Made by a program: the position numbers and the translations under genes. Shown piece after piece: positions 26,805-60,876 of a DNA stretch of 64,000 bases (position 1 is its first letter; each line of letters opens with the position of its first letter). Under the pieces are notes generated by a model, which did no database searches, was not told the origin of the DNA, and was given only the letters and a program-made list of their open reading frames with translations. Origin of the DNA: Engraulis encrasicolus (Eukaryota; Chordata; Actinopteri; Clupeiformes; Engraulidae); NCBI RefSeq assembly GCF_034702125.1, contig NC_085858.1, positions 55,182,624 to 55,246,623 of the forward strand, in the 5' to 3' direction.

Positions 26805-27078
26805 TTCTAGAATGATGTGAGAGCTTCCAATCACTTTGAATGGGCCTTCCCAACCCCAGCTGTCTTGCTCTTAGTGCCTCCCAAGAGATCTCTCTAATGC
26901 CACCATTGTGAAACACTATATTAGGGCTTTGGCAACTGAACTGAAATCTCTTGTGTTGAAGTGTATCCTTTTGGTAGTATGCTGTTGGGCACGCAGGTGA
27001 GACATCACTCCCTGACACCACTCTCTTCCCAAACCCATAAGGCATCATTGAAGTGAGATTTACAATGTCATCGATTAC

Positions 27079-27318
27079 AGGTGCACTGTGTAAGATTGTG
27101 GCCAGATATGTGTACAGGTATTGCAACTATGCGGCTCATTGAAACTGTGCTGCCTATTGCAAAAATATTATTTTTTCACGAGTATTTACTAAGTAATAAA
27201 CTAAGATTTACTAGTATGACCAAAGTATACGTTTTTCCGCTAAAATTACAGTTGTGAATTGGCAGCATGAATTCTGGAAATAAACTACTGAAAATATTAC
27301 ACATTGTATCTTTAAAAA
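27079..27318. repeat. MITE-like repeat, unnamed
   Basis: Ends look inverted ('ggtgcactgtgtaag' against 'acacattgtatctt'). A shared inner block, 'ggcagcat...tggaaataaactact', recurs in diverged form at about 39905-39935 in wiz intron 10, supporting a dispersed family. Confidence 0.45.
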
Positions 27319-27990
27319 CACCTCCACATGTAAAATGAAATGACAACCGGCTTTCATCTGACCGTGACGGCACATCCTGTGCATGAAATGACAGGTGGTG
27401 AAGCCAGATGGGCAGAACACAGCCAGAACATGACAGCCAGAGCGCAGTGCATGAAATATATATGAAGAGTTCAGATGCAAAACCATATAAGTGCCATTTC
27501 AGAAATCTGTAGAAATGACAAAATCAACAATCATTTTTCTGTTAAGTGTAGTAAATAGTATATGTATTTAGAAATGTAGCCCTTTCATGTACAATTGTGA
27601 CTAAAGGGTTTTGCATCTTAAGTCTTCACATATAAAAAAATACTAAGTTTAAACAGTTTCTGTGTTGGAATTAAAAGTAAAAGATTGTCTAAGTTCAGTT
27701 TGAGGCTTTAAACCACCCATTTAGAACAGCCTGCAAGGAAACTGACCTGTAAAGGAATACAAATCACAGTTAAATTACATGACTCCCGTGATGACTATTG
27801 TGAAAAATCATTAGTCCTGTCACTTGGATTGCGGGTACATCATGGTCACAGATATTGTAAATGTGTTTGGTCAGATACAGTAAATGACAAACTAACTTTG
27901 AGTTCCATGTTACATTTAATGTTCCTTCAGGAGTTGAATGATAGACCTCCTTGCTTTTACCATACAATCACATTTCCATCACTGCTCGGT

Positions 27991-28097
<107 letters not shown>

Positions 28098-29483
28098 ATG
28101 TTACTGACAACCGTCCACAGTACCCCACTGTGGCTAACCACATCGTACTTCTTGACTAGGAATGGCCAGTCCAGTGCAGTGCAGTGCAGTCCAAGCACTT
28201 CTCTGTCCTGCACCTCACCCACGCATGGACAGCCTGAGCTGTGGCCCACGATAGAGGTACAAACAGTACAGCCGAGTAGACGCCGAGCCTGTGCTCAAAC
28301 TTCCCTTCGAGACACAATGTTTACAGTCTGCCTTTCACAAGGACATGTTTCCAGGGACACCCCACACCACAACCACCCTGCCCTGTCCCCTGTAGGACTG
28401 TCTTCAACACATGATGTCTTCCCCAAGGACACAAACCGACCGCAATCCCCCCAGCCCCATTTTACACTCATTCATCACAAACACTTCTTTCTCAAACACT
28501 CTGTAAGTGTTTGTTCTATAAGCTTGAAGATATGAAATAAGAATTACTTGGAAAAAACAGTACTAGTTTAGTTTCTATTTTCTATTTCACTGTCTATGAC
28601 ATCAAGTACAGAAACACATGTGGCGACTGCGAAACAATCAGACAGCGTAGAAAGTCAAAAGAAATACATTTAAATGCATAATTAAAAAAAAAAATCCTAG
28701 TTATGACTAGCAGTTAATTTAAGATCTACTGCCTACTGATAGTCTTAACCATGTCGCATATTTAGTTTACACTTATACTGTATACTGCATCTATTGTTTC
28801 CCCCCCCCTCGAGAGTCTTAACAGTCAAAATCAGATTTTTTAAAAGTCAGACACAGTCAAGAGAATGCATGATGTGGACCCTTGGTATATTGCTTCAATT
28901 TACAGACATTTTCTGAAGCAATTAAAAAAGATAATACGCTGTAGCAGCGCTCAGATGACAATTAAAAACAAACAGACTCACAAACCAACAAACTGAACAC
29001 TGTTGTTGTTTCATGTAAGTGGGGTGGTTCTTGGGAGGGGAGGAGTAGGGGGGTGGTCCATAGTTCAAGTGTGGGATTGGGGCAGCCTTGTGCATTTTTT
29101 GCTGTGTACCAGAAGGAGGTCACATTCAAACATGAAGCAAGAAATGTTCCCTTTTGCTGAAAAAGCAAAGTGTGTCTTGTCCACTCCACATAGGCTACAG
29201 CATTCTGGAGGAGTGGAACATGGTGGCCTACAGGCTTTGGGATGTGCGTGGAGGAAAGAAGAATGTCTTTGGCGCCCCCATAAGGGCTATAGGGTGAATT
29301 GCAGTGTCCCTCTTGGCATGGTTGAGCGAGGAACATACGGGAGGTTGTAACTTGTAACAGACTGTGTGATGCACCTTCAAAAACAGATTTTCTTACACAA
29401 AGTTGTCTGTAACTATTCAGTCAGTTAAACAGTGCCAATCTGCATGTGCATGTATTACGGCGCACACGCGCATGCACGTGCGT

Positions 29484-29487
<4 letters not shown>

Positions 29488-29572
<85 letters not shown>
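29488..29572. repeat. (CA)n microsatellite
   Basis: About 42 CA units. Confidence 0.96.
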
Positions 29573-29574
<2 letters not shown>

Positions 29575-30925
29575 CTCACAAACATACATGCACGCATAGT
29601 AGCATGCACGTACACAAACATATTAAGCACCATATATGCACAGGCAGAAAGATACAAGGCAGATACACACACACGCACACGCATACACACACACAAAGTT
29701 AAAATACATGTCAGTAACTGTAAGTCCAATGCGTTTCTGTGCATTTCTCCATCCACGTAGCAACGGTGGCCATGTTGGCCATGTGAGGTCACATGACCAT
29801 ATGAGGAGTTCCGGTTTTGTGATGAAGAGAAGGGGGAGGGGCTTCTTCTGACCCACACAAGGGTAAAGTCCAGTACCACACAGCATCTTTAAGAAACACT
29901 GACAACTCTGTAACATAAAAAAACTTCAAACTCAAAGATCAGAACTGAAAGATACCATCAGTCACATCTACACAAATTCTTAACATTATTTTAAAGTTGA
30001 AAAAGCAGCTGATAAACATGACCTTTAGCTTTTTTTTTTTAGTTAGTCCTACTAACTACAGAGAGTTGACCATGAATCTTGTCATATACAGCATGAGACT
30101 AACAGGGGGATTTAGTGGACGCTTTGCTTGTGTGCACTTCTGTAGTGTCTCGGTTCGTTTCAAAAAGTGCCGACGTTCTCTTTGTGTGCCATTTGTTTAG
30201 ATCACAAGGTGCAGATTAAAAACTCATTTTGGTGGTCGCCATGCCACTGTAAAAAGTCCATTTGTGGCACGGTATTTAAGGGGCTTTGGGGCATTTGTGG
30301 CTTCTTTTCTCTTCTCGTCGTAAAAATAAGACACATTCAATTCTACAGGATTTCATCCCTTGCCACTTCAAGTGGACAATGTAGGCTTTGGCCTGAAGCA
30401 AATACTTTTCGCTATGATTTTTACAGAAAAAGTTGACAAGGTGCTATAAGAGTGAACAAAGACACTGGCCAAAATAATGGAAAACTGAAAATAAAAACGA
30501 TACTGCACACTAATACGTGCTTTTTTTTACCACTGCCTTGAATTGGCAGGAGAAGGAGTTCAGAGTTCACAGAGTTCAGTTCCGATTTATAAACAAGGCC
30601 ATCGACTACCATTAGGTGGCGCTACTGTGGCGGGCACGAGAGCCACTTAGTAAAACCCCAGAGAGGCTTGGCAACAGGAAGGAACCAGAGAGAAAATAAA
30701 GAAAGTAGATAAAGAAAAGAAAGATTTAGGGAAAAAGAGAGAGCTTAAGCTTAGGTCAGCTACTCTGTCCACATCTTACAGTATGTGCTCACAAATTCAT
30801 GATTGTTGCACATTAAAAAGACCAAGGAGGATACAGGAGTTAAAACATTTAAAAAAAAAACAAACAAAGAAGGTAGGAAGGCCTCTCTGCTGATGATCTG
30901 AGGTAGCATAAACCCTCTCAGCAGC

Positions 30926-31088
30926 TTATAGACAACCCAGACAGCCTTACCCAGACAACCCAGCATCTTAGACAACCCAGGCAGCCTTACCCAGACAACC
31001 CAGCATCTTATAGACAACCCAGCATCTTATAGACAACCCAGCATCTTAGACAACCCAGACAGCCCAACATCTTATAGACAACCCAGAC
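30926..31088. repeat. Minisatellite in wiz 3' region
   Basis: About eight degenerate units of roughly 15-25 bp sharing 'agacaacccag', alternating with 'catctta(ta)' or 'acagccttacc'. It would be transcribed as part of the wiz 3' UTR if that UTR extends this far (about 300-450 nt past the stop). Confidence 0.85.
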
Positions 31089-31381
31089 ACCTCCAGGCTC
31101 CTCCTACTGCACCTCTGTCTCTACTCCTCCTCTACCTCCTGGGTCACTGGGGTGACTGTTTTGAAGCAGCACAAGATTTCATACAGTACGCGTCCTTACT
31201 GTCCTGTTCTGTTCGGGGTAACACGTAATTCATTTCATTATCAGTTCTAACGCCTCCCTTTGGAAGGAGGACCACTTGCTAACAGTAAGTAAGGAGAGGG
31301 ATGGCGTATGAACACAGTAACGAAGGCAAGGTGAAGGCAAGACATCCACAGAGAGGAGACAAGAGGTTGGGGAGTGGGGGA

Positions 31382-53087
<21,706 letters not shown>

Positions 53088-53960
53088 GGTCCCCACAGTG
53101 CACAGAAGGCTCTTGCTACACAAACGGTACTCTAAGATCACATCGTACAGTGTGTATACTGCCGCAACAATTACACTAGGACCCCAACTTCACAGTCAAT
53201 CAAATACAGATTTGGCTATTTGATGCCATACGGTAAGATGCAGTTCAGGTGGTCCACACGGTTAACATCTTCTAATGAAGTTGGCAATCCACAAAACAAG
53301 AAATCCAAGTTGTGAAACTTCTTGTTACTAACAGCGTTTTTGCCGTGTTCCTACAATTGTCTGCATCAAGCTCGTCGCTGCATCCGCGGCTCGAATTTTG
53401 GGACGTTCTGACCTAATTTGAGCTGTCTGCAGTTGGAGAAGCAGCCTCTTCCCCCCTTTTCGTGAGAAAGATGCCCGAATGATTACTCCATACTCAATAT
53501 AAGACATCAATAACAGATGTATGTTGCACTCGCAATACGTTGGGTATTTCGGAGGAGGAACATCTTTCCTGATGAAGATCTAACCTCGCCAAAATGACTG
53601 ATCCCAAATGATGCGGTCCTAGCCGGCTATTATGTCAAAGCGAAGCCCAAGGCACCCCAGACTTAATTTCCCTGGTGACGGTATTCTGCAAATAACGTTA
53701 CTCACGGTATTTGGCCTGGTTGGCAGGAGTGCCGTAACCTTAACCAGCCGTCGTCATGCTGTATTTCTATCGAAGACGCACAACTCTCACGACTGGCACA
53801 TGCGTCCCGGTGTGTCGCGCCGTGTAATCCCAATCAGGCCAGGGATCACATTGGTATGCAGTTTTGACTGCAAATCTTTTCCTAGTAGCCAAATTCAGAC
53901 TCCATGTTGTTTTGCCTGATAGGGGACGCCACGGCTGCGCCAGTGACGTCGGTAAGGAGG
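53088..53960 (-). promoter_or_regulatory. wiz: wiz 5' UTR and probable upstream promoter region
   Basis: Upstream of the wiz start there is a candidate acceptor 'tttgtgtag' at about 53115 and, further upstream, a candidate noncoding-exon donor ACC|GTGAGT after 53706, in relatively CpG-rich sequence to about 53960. This fits a noncoding first exon and CpG promoter, but no initiator is identified. Strictly inference. Confidence 0.4.
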
Positions 53961-54725
53961 GGTGAAGAGAGTTTTGCAGCAGAGGGACGAGTTCTATCAG
54001 CGCTACTCTAAAAGAAACTCCTTAAGTTTTTGGATAGGCAACTGTTTTAGCTGTGCGAACCCTGTAGTCCCCTCCTTGGTCCCCACCTCATTGAATGGAA
54101 ATCTTTATCTTAATTTAACGCACGTGTTGTGTGTGTTTGCAATGACTCAGTTGTAAAGAACAAACTCTTTGCATGTCTAAGTAGCCTACAGTTTTCCATG
54201 TGCATGTTTACAAACGTTACAACACTCTCCCAAAAAGGCGCAATAAGCACTGTACCAAGTAGCCTATAACAGGTGCCTATAGAGGACCAGACCAGTCTTT
54301 GGGGCGAGCACGTCTAAAATTAATGGAAATCCTGATTGGATTGTGAAGTAAAATACAACTGTATCGATGGTAAACTCCTGGGTATTGTTGCTCGCCACAC
54401 TGGAGAAGAGGCTCAATGTCAGCACTTCAAACGAAATGTTTCGCTCCCTGCCAAGAGGAGATGGCCAGGCCCTTTCCCTAATTTTCCGGGAAAAAACATC
54501 GACATCTGTTTCCATGGTCATTATTCAGTTATACACTGTATTGCATCCTTAGAAAAGCCTCGGAGAACAGGTGCACTACAATTCACACCCGCTCATTTGT
54601 TTCAGCAAGTCCCTAGAGATTAAATAATGACTTGTAGGCTACGGTGCATAGTGTGCATTTTGTTGTCAAAAACAAACAATGAAACAAACAAAGAAACAAA
54701 ACGTACAATATATCAGGACAACTCT

Positions 54726-54731
54726 TTTATT
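54726..54731 (-). terminator. pglyrp2: Candidate polyadenylation signal of pglyrp2
   Basis: AATAAA on the minus strand, about 575 nt after the predicted stop. Another minus-strand AATAAA lies about 30 bp upstream of it (near 54760). Confidence 0.45.
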
Positions 54732-55306
54732 GTAATTATAAACTGATTAATATAACTTTTATTCAGCTGTGATATGATGTTTCAGACATAGGCCTACCGT
54801 TCCTATGGCTAAGAGAACTGACCCCCTTATCAATACAAGGTCCTCCTTGCCCTGTCTATCTTCCATCCATCAAGGACGTTGTCCTGTCCATTGCTGAAGA
54901 ATAATTTGTGGCCATTTTTGGATGGGTGTAGTTTTGGGATAGCCTATCAAGTGCGATATATTACTAACGTGCGTTTCTCATTTTCCACCAGAGGAGGGCA
55001 ACAAAACAGCATCTTAAATCACAAACACCACTGTTTCCCACTGTCTACAGCCTTCAGTGAATGAGATTGGGCTCACTCTGTGTTTTAAACATAGTCACAT
55101 ATTGTATTGCAAGATTTAAAAAAAATGTGGCAGAAATGAGTAATTTGATACAGTATAGAATACGATGCAGAGTAGGCTACACTTTTGGCCAGCCCTCTGT
55201 CAACACAAGTTTGAAAGGATGAAGGAAACAATGGGGTGAGTAAGTCATCTTAATGTCGTTATGTAAATTCTTGCTTCAAGATAAGTCTCCCTCTGCTCTG
55301 CGGTCC

Positions 55307-55321
55307 TCAGCTCTGGACTTC
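55307..55321 (-). CDS. pglyrp2: pglyrp2 coding exon 5 (last, EVQS-stop)
   Basis: Strong acceptor (gggttttccacag) about 360 nt downstream of the exon 4 donor. In phase 0 it adds EVQS and a TGA; the remainder would be 3' UTR. Accepted on the strength of the paired splice sites, not homology. Confidence 0.6.
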   Translation of the reverse strand, partial: EVQS

Positions 55322-58300
55322 CTGTGGAAAACCCAAGACAGTTTTACAAGTCAAATGCAAACATGGGTGAGCAAAACGAACAAACAAATATGTAGATTGC
55401 ACACGCCTTGTTGGTGTAATAGCTTAATTATAACACTGGAGCAGGTTATTTGGCAGACATACAGCAAATAATTTCATGATGTCAACTCATGGTGAATAAG
55501 CACATACTGTATCCTTAAAACTTTGTACTGCAGGTCATGAGTCATTGAAGTTTGTATTGTGTCTGAAATTTGTAATCTGTATCTGTACATTGTAAATAAG
55601 GGTCATTTTAATTGGCCATTTTGTGGAGCTATAGACCATGCAATGGATCAATAAAGGGATTTTAAAAGTCCAAGTCCCTTACCTTATAGTGCTCCCAGTT
55701 TTGCACATTGGCATAGAGGGCATCGCCAGGGCAGGAGGTGCCCGCCACCACTTGTTTGTGCCCGTGCACCACGTAGTCCTGCACAAGGCGCCCCCCACTC
55801 ACGGCGCACGTGGCCAGGTCATGCTTCACCAGGTTCAGGGCACTAGAGGAGGGCACATGCGCCATGTAGTCCCCGATGAAGGAGACCCCGTAGCCCCGGG
55901 AGTTGTGGCCCTTGGTGTGGGCCCCCTGCCAGTGCCACCCCCGGCCCTCGTAGATGTAGCCATCGGAGCCTGCCACAAAGCTGGAAGACAGATCAGGATA
56001 GGATTGTTTGTTGGCACTGAGGTACTTAATGGGTATGGAAACACTCTACTGAACACCCGTAGTGCTTCTAATATATTGGTAAGAAGAACATTGCATGGAA
56101 GGCTTTTGTCATATGTGTTGATGTGCATAAAAAATATGAGGCATGTTTTGCAATGTGCTTTGCAAGTGTTGTCACTTTGGAAGAAGGATGTCTGCAGTTC
56201 TGCCTTTTTGGTGCTCATGGTCGAGGGCAGTAGAATCAGGACAAATTGGGCTGCTTCTTGTTGACTAAACCCAAGGATTTTTTTTGGTGCACAAAGTGAC
56301 AGATGTTTCACCCTACTTACTGTATGTCTTTTGTGCACCAAAATAAAAAAAAAACTGAAAAAAAAAAAAAAAAAGAAGTAGATTTTTTGGTCTTTCTCGA
56401 CTTTATTGACGATAGGACAGCATGAGAGGTGGACAAGAAGCGAACAGGGAGAGAAATGGGGAGGGGCTGGCAAATGACCCGGGCCAGAACCAAACCCGGG
56501 TCGCCCGCGCAGCAGTCTAGTGCCTTCTATTAGAGCCACGGCAAAAATAAAATGTATGTTTAGTTCACCAGTCATCCCCGGGTTTAACCAATGGGAATTA
56601 GCCCAGTTTGACTTTGGTTATCACTTTGGTTGTAATGGTATTTGGCATTATGACACTGCCTAACCCTAATAATAAAACTACCACAATTGTTGACACTACA
56701 AACCGGTTTGGCTGAGCTGCAGTGCGGCAACTTTGAATGACCTTTTTGTCAATGTCTTTGTTCACATGCCTACAGTAGTTACTGTACTCAACCTTTAGAG
56801 GCCACAAATGTCTACATATCCAATACACATTCATCATGTTCCAGTCTTCTGTCGCTGAGACAGAGCAAACCGAAACTAGTCATGCTATTCAATGAGGTCA
56901 TTTCTCCTCCTTCACACAGTTAGTGAAGGTTAATGAAGTTCAGACTGGCTAGAAGTGCTAACCTGGGCCCATATACTATGTTGGGCAGTCATGGGCAAGA
57001 GTTAGGGCATCAGTAGCCCAAAGGTTGCCGGTTTGACTTCCGATCCACCAGGTTGGTGGGCAGGGGTGAGTAATTAACCAGTGCTCTCCCCCATTCCTCC
57101 TCCATGACGGAGCTACCCTGAGCATGGTGCCATCCCGCCGCACTGCTCCTTTGGGGCGTCATTCAAACAGGCCTATTCCCAGGATTTTGAGACAATTAAA
57201 ATGGAGCATTTCCGCCCTACCGTAGCCTAGCTAACGGTGAGGCACGGGGTTGCTGCGCCGGTGACCCGAGTTGGATTCCGGCCCGGGTCATTTGCTGATC
57301 CTTCCCCGTCTCTCTCCCCACACTCACTTCCTGTCATAATCTCCACTTTCCTATCAATAAAGGCACAAATGCCCCTAAAATATCATTAAAAAAAATGGAG
57401 TATTTCCAATGACTTGATGGGGTGCGTTTCAAAACCCACTTTGCGTAGAGCCTATGTTACAACCTTATTGTCAGCAAAATTGTTCAGATTACGGACTCTA
57501 CTACAAATCAGAACCTGGAAATGCGACGAGAGCATCGACCGTGTAACTGGTGTATGATGTGGATGGACATGCGTGCCCACCTGTATCCAATGTCGTCCCA
57601 GCCGCGGTCTTCCTGGTGGAAGCGCTGCATGGACCGCATGTCCCTGGAGCAGGCCTCAAACGTCAGGCAGGGCTCGCTGGGAGAGGAGGTGTGGTGGATG
57701 TACAGGAAGGACAGAGGCAGAGAGAGGATGGTGGGCTCGCCCCGGTACGCCTCGGCACCCCACTGGCAGCGTGGGATGATAGCTGGGCATACTGCCCGTG
57801 CCAGGGGGAGAAAATAGCAATGGAAAGAAATGAAGAGATCAGATATGAAATTCAGAAAGGTATATGATGAAATGTAATTGAGCTTGTATTATTATGATGT
57901 AACTGCAAACTGAAGCTTGCTGTTATATTCCCTCGAAAGTTAATACACAAAAACACTTTTTCTTGTCAGAATGACAAGTCCTGTTAGAATGGCATAATGT
58001 GTTACTAAAGACTATGTATTGTAGTAGTGTAGTACTATGATAGTAAAGTCAATGAAAAATACAACATTCCGCTGGTGGAAAGGTGCACATAATGAGGCTA
58101 CTGGCTATTTACTTACCCATGTACCTGTGTTCAAATGCACGTACTCCTTCCTCCACCATATTTTCAAGAGTATTTCTCCTCATCTTTTGCTGTTTGGTCT
58201 TGCTTCTATTCAGCTTCTGGTGCATAGCCAAGGCACTCCTCACCTGCTTCTTCAGCTGTTCAGGCCTGACCAATCGCTTCAAGTTCTGCCTGCGTTTGGC

Positions 58301-60767
58301 ACTGATGAGCCTGGGGGCGGCGCCCAGCCCCTTGGCAGTCAGACGGTAGCTGTAGTACCTCCTCAGCAGGGTGCTCAGCTTGGCAGGACGGCGGGCAGGG
58401 TCGGACACCTCCATCCCCAGAATCACAGCATCCATGCAGCCATTGATCTCGGCGTCAGTGGCCAGAGAGGGCTCACCTGAGAGGGTGAACACCTGCGGGG
58501 AGGCCACATTGTCCCAGCATCCATCTGGGCCAAAATGGGGTGAACGTGAGTGCACAGGGCTTCTGAAGTGATGGAGGAAGGACAGGGCCAAGGTTTTGGG
58601 CAGGGTGAGAGGGTGGAGCCCCCGGACGCGTCCTCTAGAGACGGTCTGCAGGCCCGCTTCGATGCCCAGCAGCAGGGGGGCCAGAGCCACGGTGGTGCCA
58701 TCATGGGTGAGGACCACACCCTTCTCCACCCCAGACGACGTCACCTTGTGCTGCATGACTGACGACAGGTACTTTTGGACAGTGGCGTTTACTGTAATGG
58801 GTCTGCTGTGTTTCTCCAGAGCTCCCAGGTATGTCTGGATGAAGGGGCTGTCGAGCATGGCCACTCTACGAAGCTCCCTCACCAGGGTGAGAGGCTCCAG
58901 GCTGGGGTGCTGGGCCTCAAGACTCTCCACCACATGGAGGAAGGCATTCATGTGCTTGGGCAGGTCTGCTGAGATCGAATGTGAGTATGTGTTAATACTA
59001 GTAAAAGTGAATCGGAAAACTTAAAACACACTTCAGAATATTTAGATTATTCCTCTACGCTCTGACAAGTATGTAAAACCAATGTTTACAATTTACATTG
59101 TCATGAACTTCAAACATCACAACCCAAATGGGGTTGCTTAGACTTAGGCTTAGTTTAGGTATTCAAGGCTGAGGTGTAGGCAAACAGCTACGGTATGACC
59201 CACTAGGTTGACAGGATGTTTCCTGTTTCCGGGACACGCACACTTGTTTCTCATACGTGTAGCCCCTTAATGCGCGCTGTACCTCCAGTGGCACGCTGTA
59301 ATAGTCATTGAAATGTAACTACCATAGCACTACAATACTATGACACAACACAGGCTCTTTAGTAATGCACCACGACTTGGTCAATACCATACTGGTAACA
59401 ACAAATGTATAAAGCCGCGTCTTAAGGGGTTAAAGAACGTGTCTGGGAAATTATGCAATAGGCCCAGAATGTCCATGATTTCATCTCTCCAGTCATCTGA
59501 TGGCACCCTCAACCATTATTGGCATGCCTGGTAAAAAGGGTTAAAAAGAGGAAGCAAAAACATCCCACAAGTCCATCACACAAATGAGTATAATTGGGGA
59601 GAATGATGTGTGTAATATGCCCTTTCATATTACTGACTGTTTTTCTTATATCAGCAACCCACCATGTCCCGCCATCGCTAATTTAAAAAGAGCAGTTTGA
59701 CCATTGTTCAGGTGACAGCTGGGACAAAAAGCAAAGAGCTGTAACCTGTAGAAGTACACACAATACATTAGTCTGGTGGGCTGCCTGGATATTTTGACAT
59801 AATTTCCTAATGACCTATTCCGGACTGACAAATAGAGGAAGAGGAAACAGGATCTTGCCACCCTAAACACATCTTTGGGTCCAGTGACTGGAGGGGAAAT
59901 GAAATCCTGGATATTTTGGGGCATTATCAAAATGCTGTGTGATGCTGCCATGGTACACCATGGTAACAGTCATTTAAAGGAGGGGGGGTTGCAGTGCCTC
60001 ACTGTTTGGGTGACAAGCTGTCCCTTTCCTCCTGGGCATGTTCTCTGTTATGACGTTCGAAAAAGCATTAACTAATCTCCACATTGCCCCAAAAGGCACA
60101 GAGCTTCATTCTGCCATCAGTGGGGCCCATACTTAGACAGCAGTTTGAAGATAGGCTACCTAAACTGGCATGTTGTTCCTAAGAGCAAGATGTTTGTGAA
60201 TAACAATTTTTTGAACCTTCATCACTACATCCATTACCTATTGTGACTGTATACAGTTTGATATTTTATTAGAACAGGATTTTTCATTTCATTGCTGGTA
60301 AAGGCCTAATATTGTTTCTGAATGGCACGTTTTTGGAAACATTTTTCACTCAACTACATTAAATACTGCCCATGAGGATCGAATCTGTCCTGGGTCATTA
60401 CCCTGCCTGCGCCTCACCAAAAATATATTTTGAAAAAAATAAATGTGTTTGCACATTTCTTATTTTAGTTTCTTATTTTAGTTTCTATGTTATATTATTT
60501 GGCTCAAGACTGTATTTTCTGTTGAAGGGCATACTATATGAACTGTAATGATATCAGTTACCACCCAATGAATATGAAACTATCAATATAGTATAGCATT
60601 ATACATAAGAATCTCCATCAATAAACCCCATTTTGACAGATATTATGATTAGAGCAAAGACAAAACACTCGTTATCTGTTGAATAAAATACATTTGAACC
60701 ACTCACCAGCTGCCTGGATGCCTTCCACTATTAAGACGAGAAGGAGAAATTTCCAAGGAAAATCCAT
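55307..60767 (-). CDS. pglyrp2: pglyrp2, peptidoglycan recognition protein 2 / amidase (5 coding exons)
   Basis: Secreted N-acetylmuramoyl-L-alanine amidase, which cuts the lactyl-amide bond between MurNAc and the stem peptide of bacterial peptidoglycan. Exons join in phase to 1437 nt (478 aa plus stop). Residues 1-20 are a signal peptide (MDFPWKFLLLVLIVEGIQAA). The N-terminal region, about 25-300, resembles PGLYRP2 (blocks DGTTVALAPLLLGIEAGLQ, GCWDN, NGCMDAVILG). The PGRP domain spans about 306-474: CPAIIPRCQWGAEAY, YIHHTSS (zinc His 337), GWDDIGYSF (Tyr 374), SDGYIYEGRGWHWQGAHT, GHNSRGYG, VHGHKQV (His 449) and TSCPGDAL (Cys 458). All catalytic positions are present, so it should be an active amidase. 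Lies in the same direction as wiz, upstream of it. Confidence 0.93.
55683..55980 (-). CDS. pglyrp2: pglyrp2 coding exon 4 (PGRP domain, second half)
   Basis: 298 nt, phase 2 to 0, acceptor 'gtcttccag', donor AAG|GTAAGG. Contains EGRGWHW, the zinc His in GHKQ and Cys in TSCPG. If the donor is not used, the frame reads six more codons (VRDLDF) to a stop. Confidence 0.93.
56388..56542 (-). mobile_element. tRNA-derived SINE (pglyrp2 intron 3)
   Basis: Same family as 24633-24806, minus orientation: complement of a B box at 'aaccaaacccgggtcg' and a tRNA-like head at its right end. An A-rich stretch precedes it. Confidence 0.7.
56987..57165 (+). mobile_element. SINE of a second family (pglyrp2 intron 3)
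   Basis: tRNA-like head 'gtcatgggcaagagttagggc' with B-box-like 'ggtttgacttccgatcc', then the body 'gagtaattaaccagtgctct' and 'ctaccctgagcatggtgcca', a fish SINE type. The 3' end is truncated. Confidence 0.65.
57214..57389 (+). mobile_element. tRNA-derived SINE, plus orientation (pglyrp2 intron 3)
   Basis: Head 'cgtagcctagctaacggtga' and B-box-like 'gagttggattccggcc'; tail 'cacttcctgtcataatctcc' then 'atcaataaaggc' and an A-run. Flanked by a 16-bp target duplication (aaaatggagcatttcc / aaaatggagtatttcc, one mismatch). Same family as 24633 and 56388. Confidence 0.85.
57581..57791 (-). CDS. pglyrp2: pglyrp2 coding exon 3 (PGRP domain, first half)
   Basis: 211 nt, phase 1 to 2, acceptor 'cacgggcag', donor AG|GTGGGC. 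Contains the YIHHT zinc-ligand motif, a Cys pair (CLTFEACS) likely disulphide-bonded, and GWDDIGY. Confidence 0.94.
58117..58968 (-). CDS. pglyrp2: pglyrp2 coding exon 2 (N-terminal region)
   Basis: 852 nt, phase 1-1. The acceptor is a NAGNAG pair (ctcag|cag|ACC): the exon may start at 58968 or 58965, differing by one Ala just after the signal peptide. Encodes the large PGLYRP2-specific N-terminal region, with a basic Lys/Arg-rich stretch (LISAKRRQNLKRLVRPEQLK), ending EHRYM before donor G|GTAAGT. Confidence 0.92.
59262..59432. mobile_element. 170-bp dispersed repeat, copy D (pglyrp2 intron 1)
   Basis: GCCCCTTAATGCGCGC ... TTAAGGGGTTAA, nearly the same as copy B in wiz intron 15. Confidence 0.7.
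60707..60767 (-). CDS. pglyrp2: pglyrp2 coding exon 1 (signal peptide)
   Basis: 20 codons plus one base, donor G|GTGAGT. Encodes the hydrophobic signal sequence ending ...GIQAA. Confidence 0.92.
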
Positions 60768-60870
60768 GATTTGACTGAGCATGCGTCTGTTCTGTGATCA
60801 GTGCTGTGCCCCGTGCTGCAACAACAACTCCTCCTGCCTCGACTGCTCAGCAGCATTTACATGTTGCCTA

Positions 60871-60876
60871 CTTATA
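60871..60876 (-). promoter_or_regulatory. pglyrp2: Candidate TATA box of pglyrp2
   Basis: Minus strand reads ACTATAAGTAG about 100 nt upstream of the start codon. This would place initiation near 60842 and a ~75-nt leader. Single-motif evidence. Confidence 0.4.

Noticed and set aside
28962..29350. Overlapping 115-124-aa ORFs on both strands downstream of wiz
   Set aside because: No similarity to a known family and no coding bias I can see; position suggests 3' UTR or flank.
30926..31088. CRISPR-like array
   Set aside because: Units are degenerate and adjacent without unique equal-length spacers, in vertebrate DNA; it is a minisatellite.
53632..53919. 95-aa plus-strand ORF in the wiz upstream region
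   Set aside because: No domain, no clear promoter or splice partner; probably chance in CpG-rich sequence.
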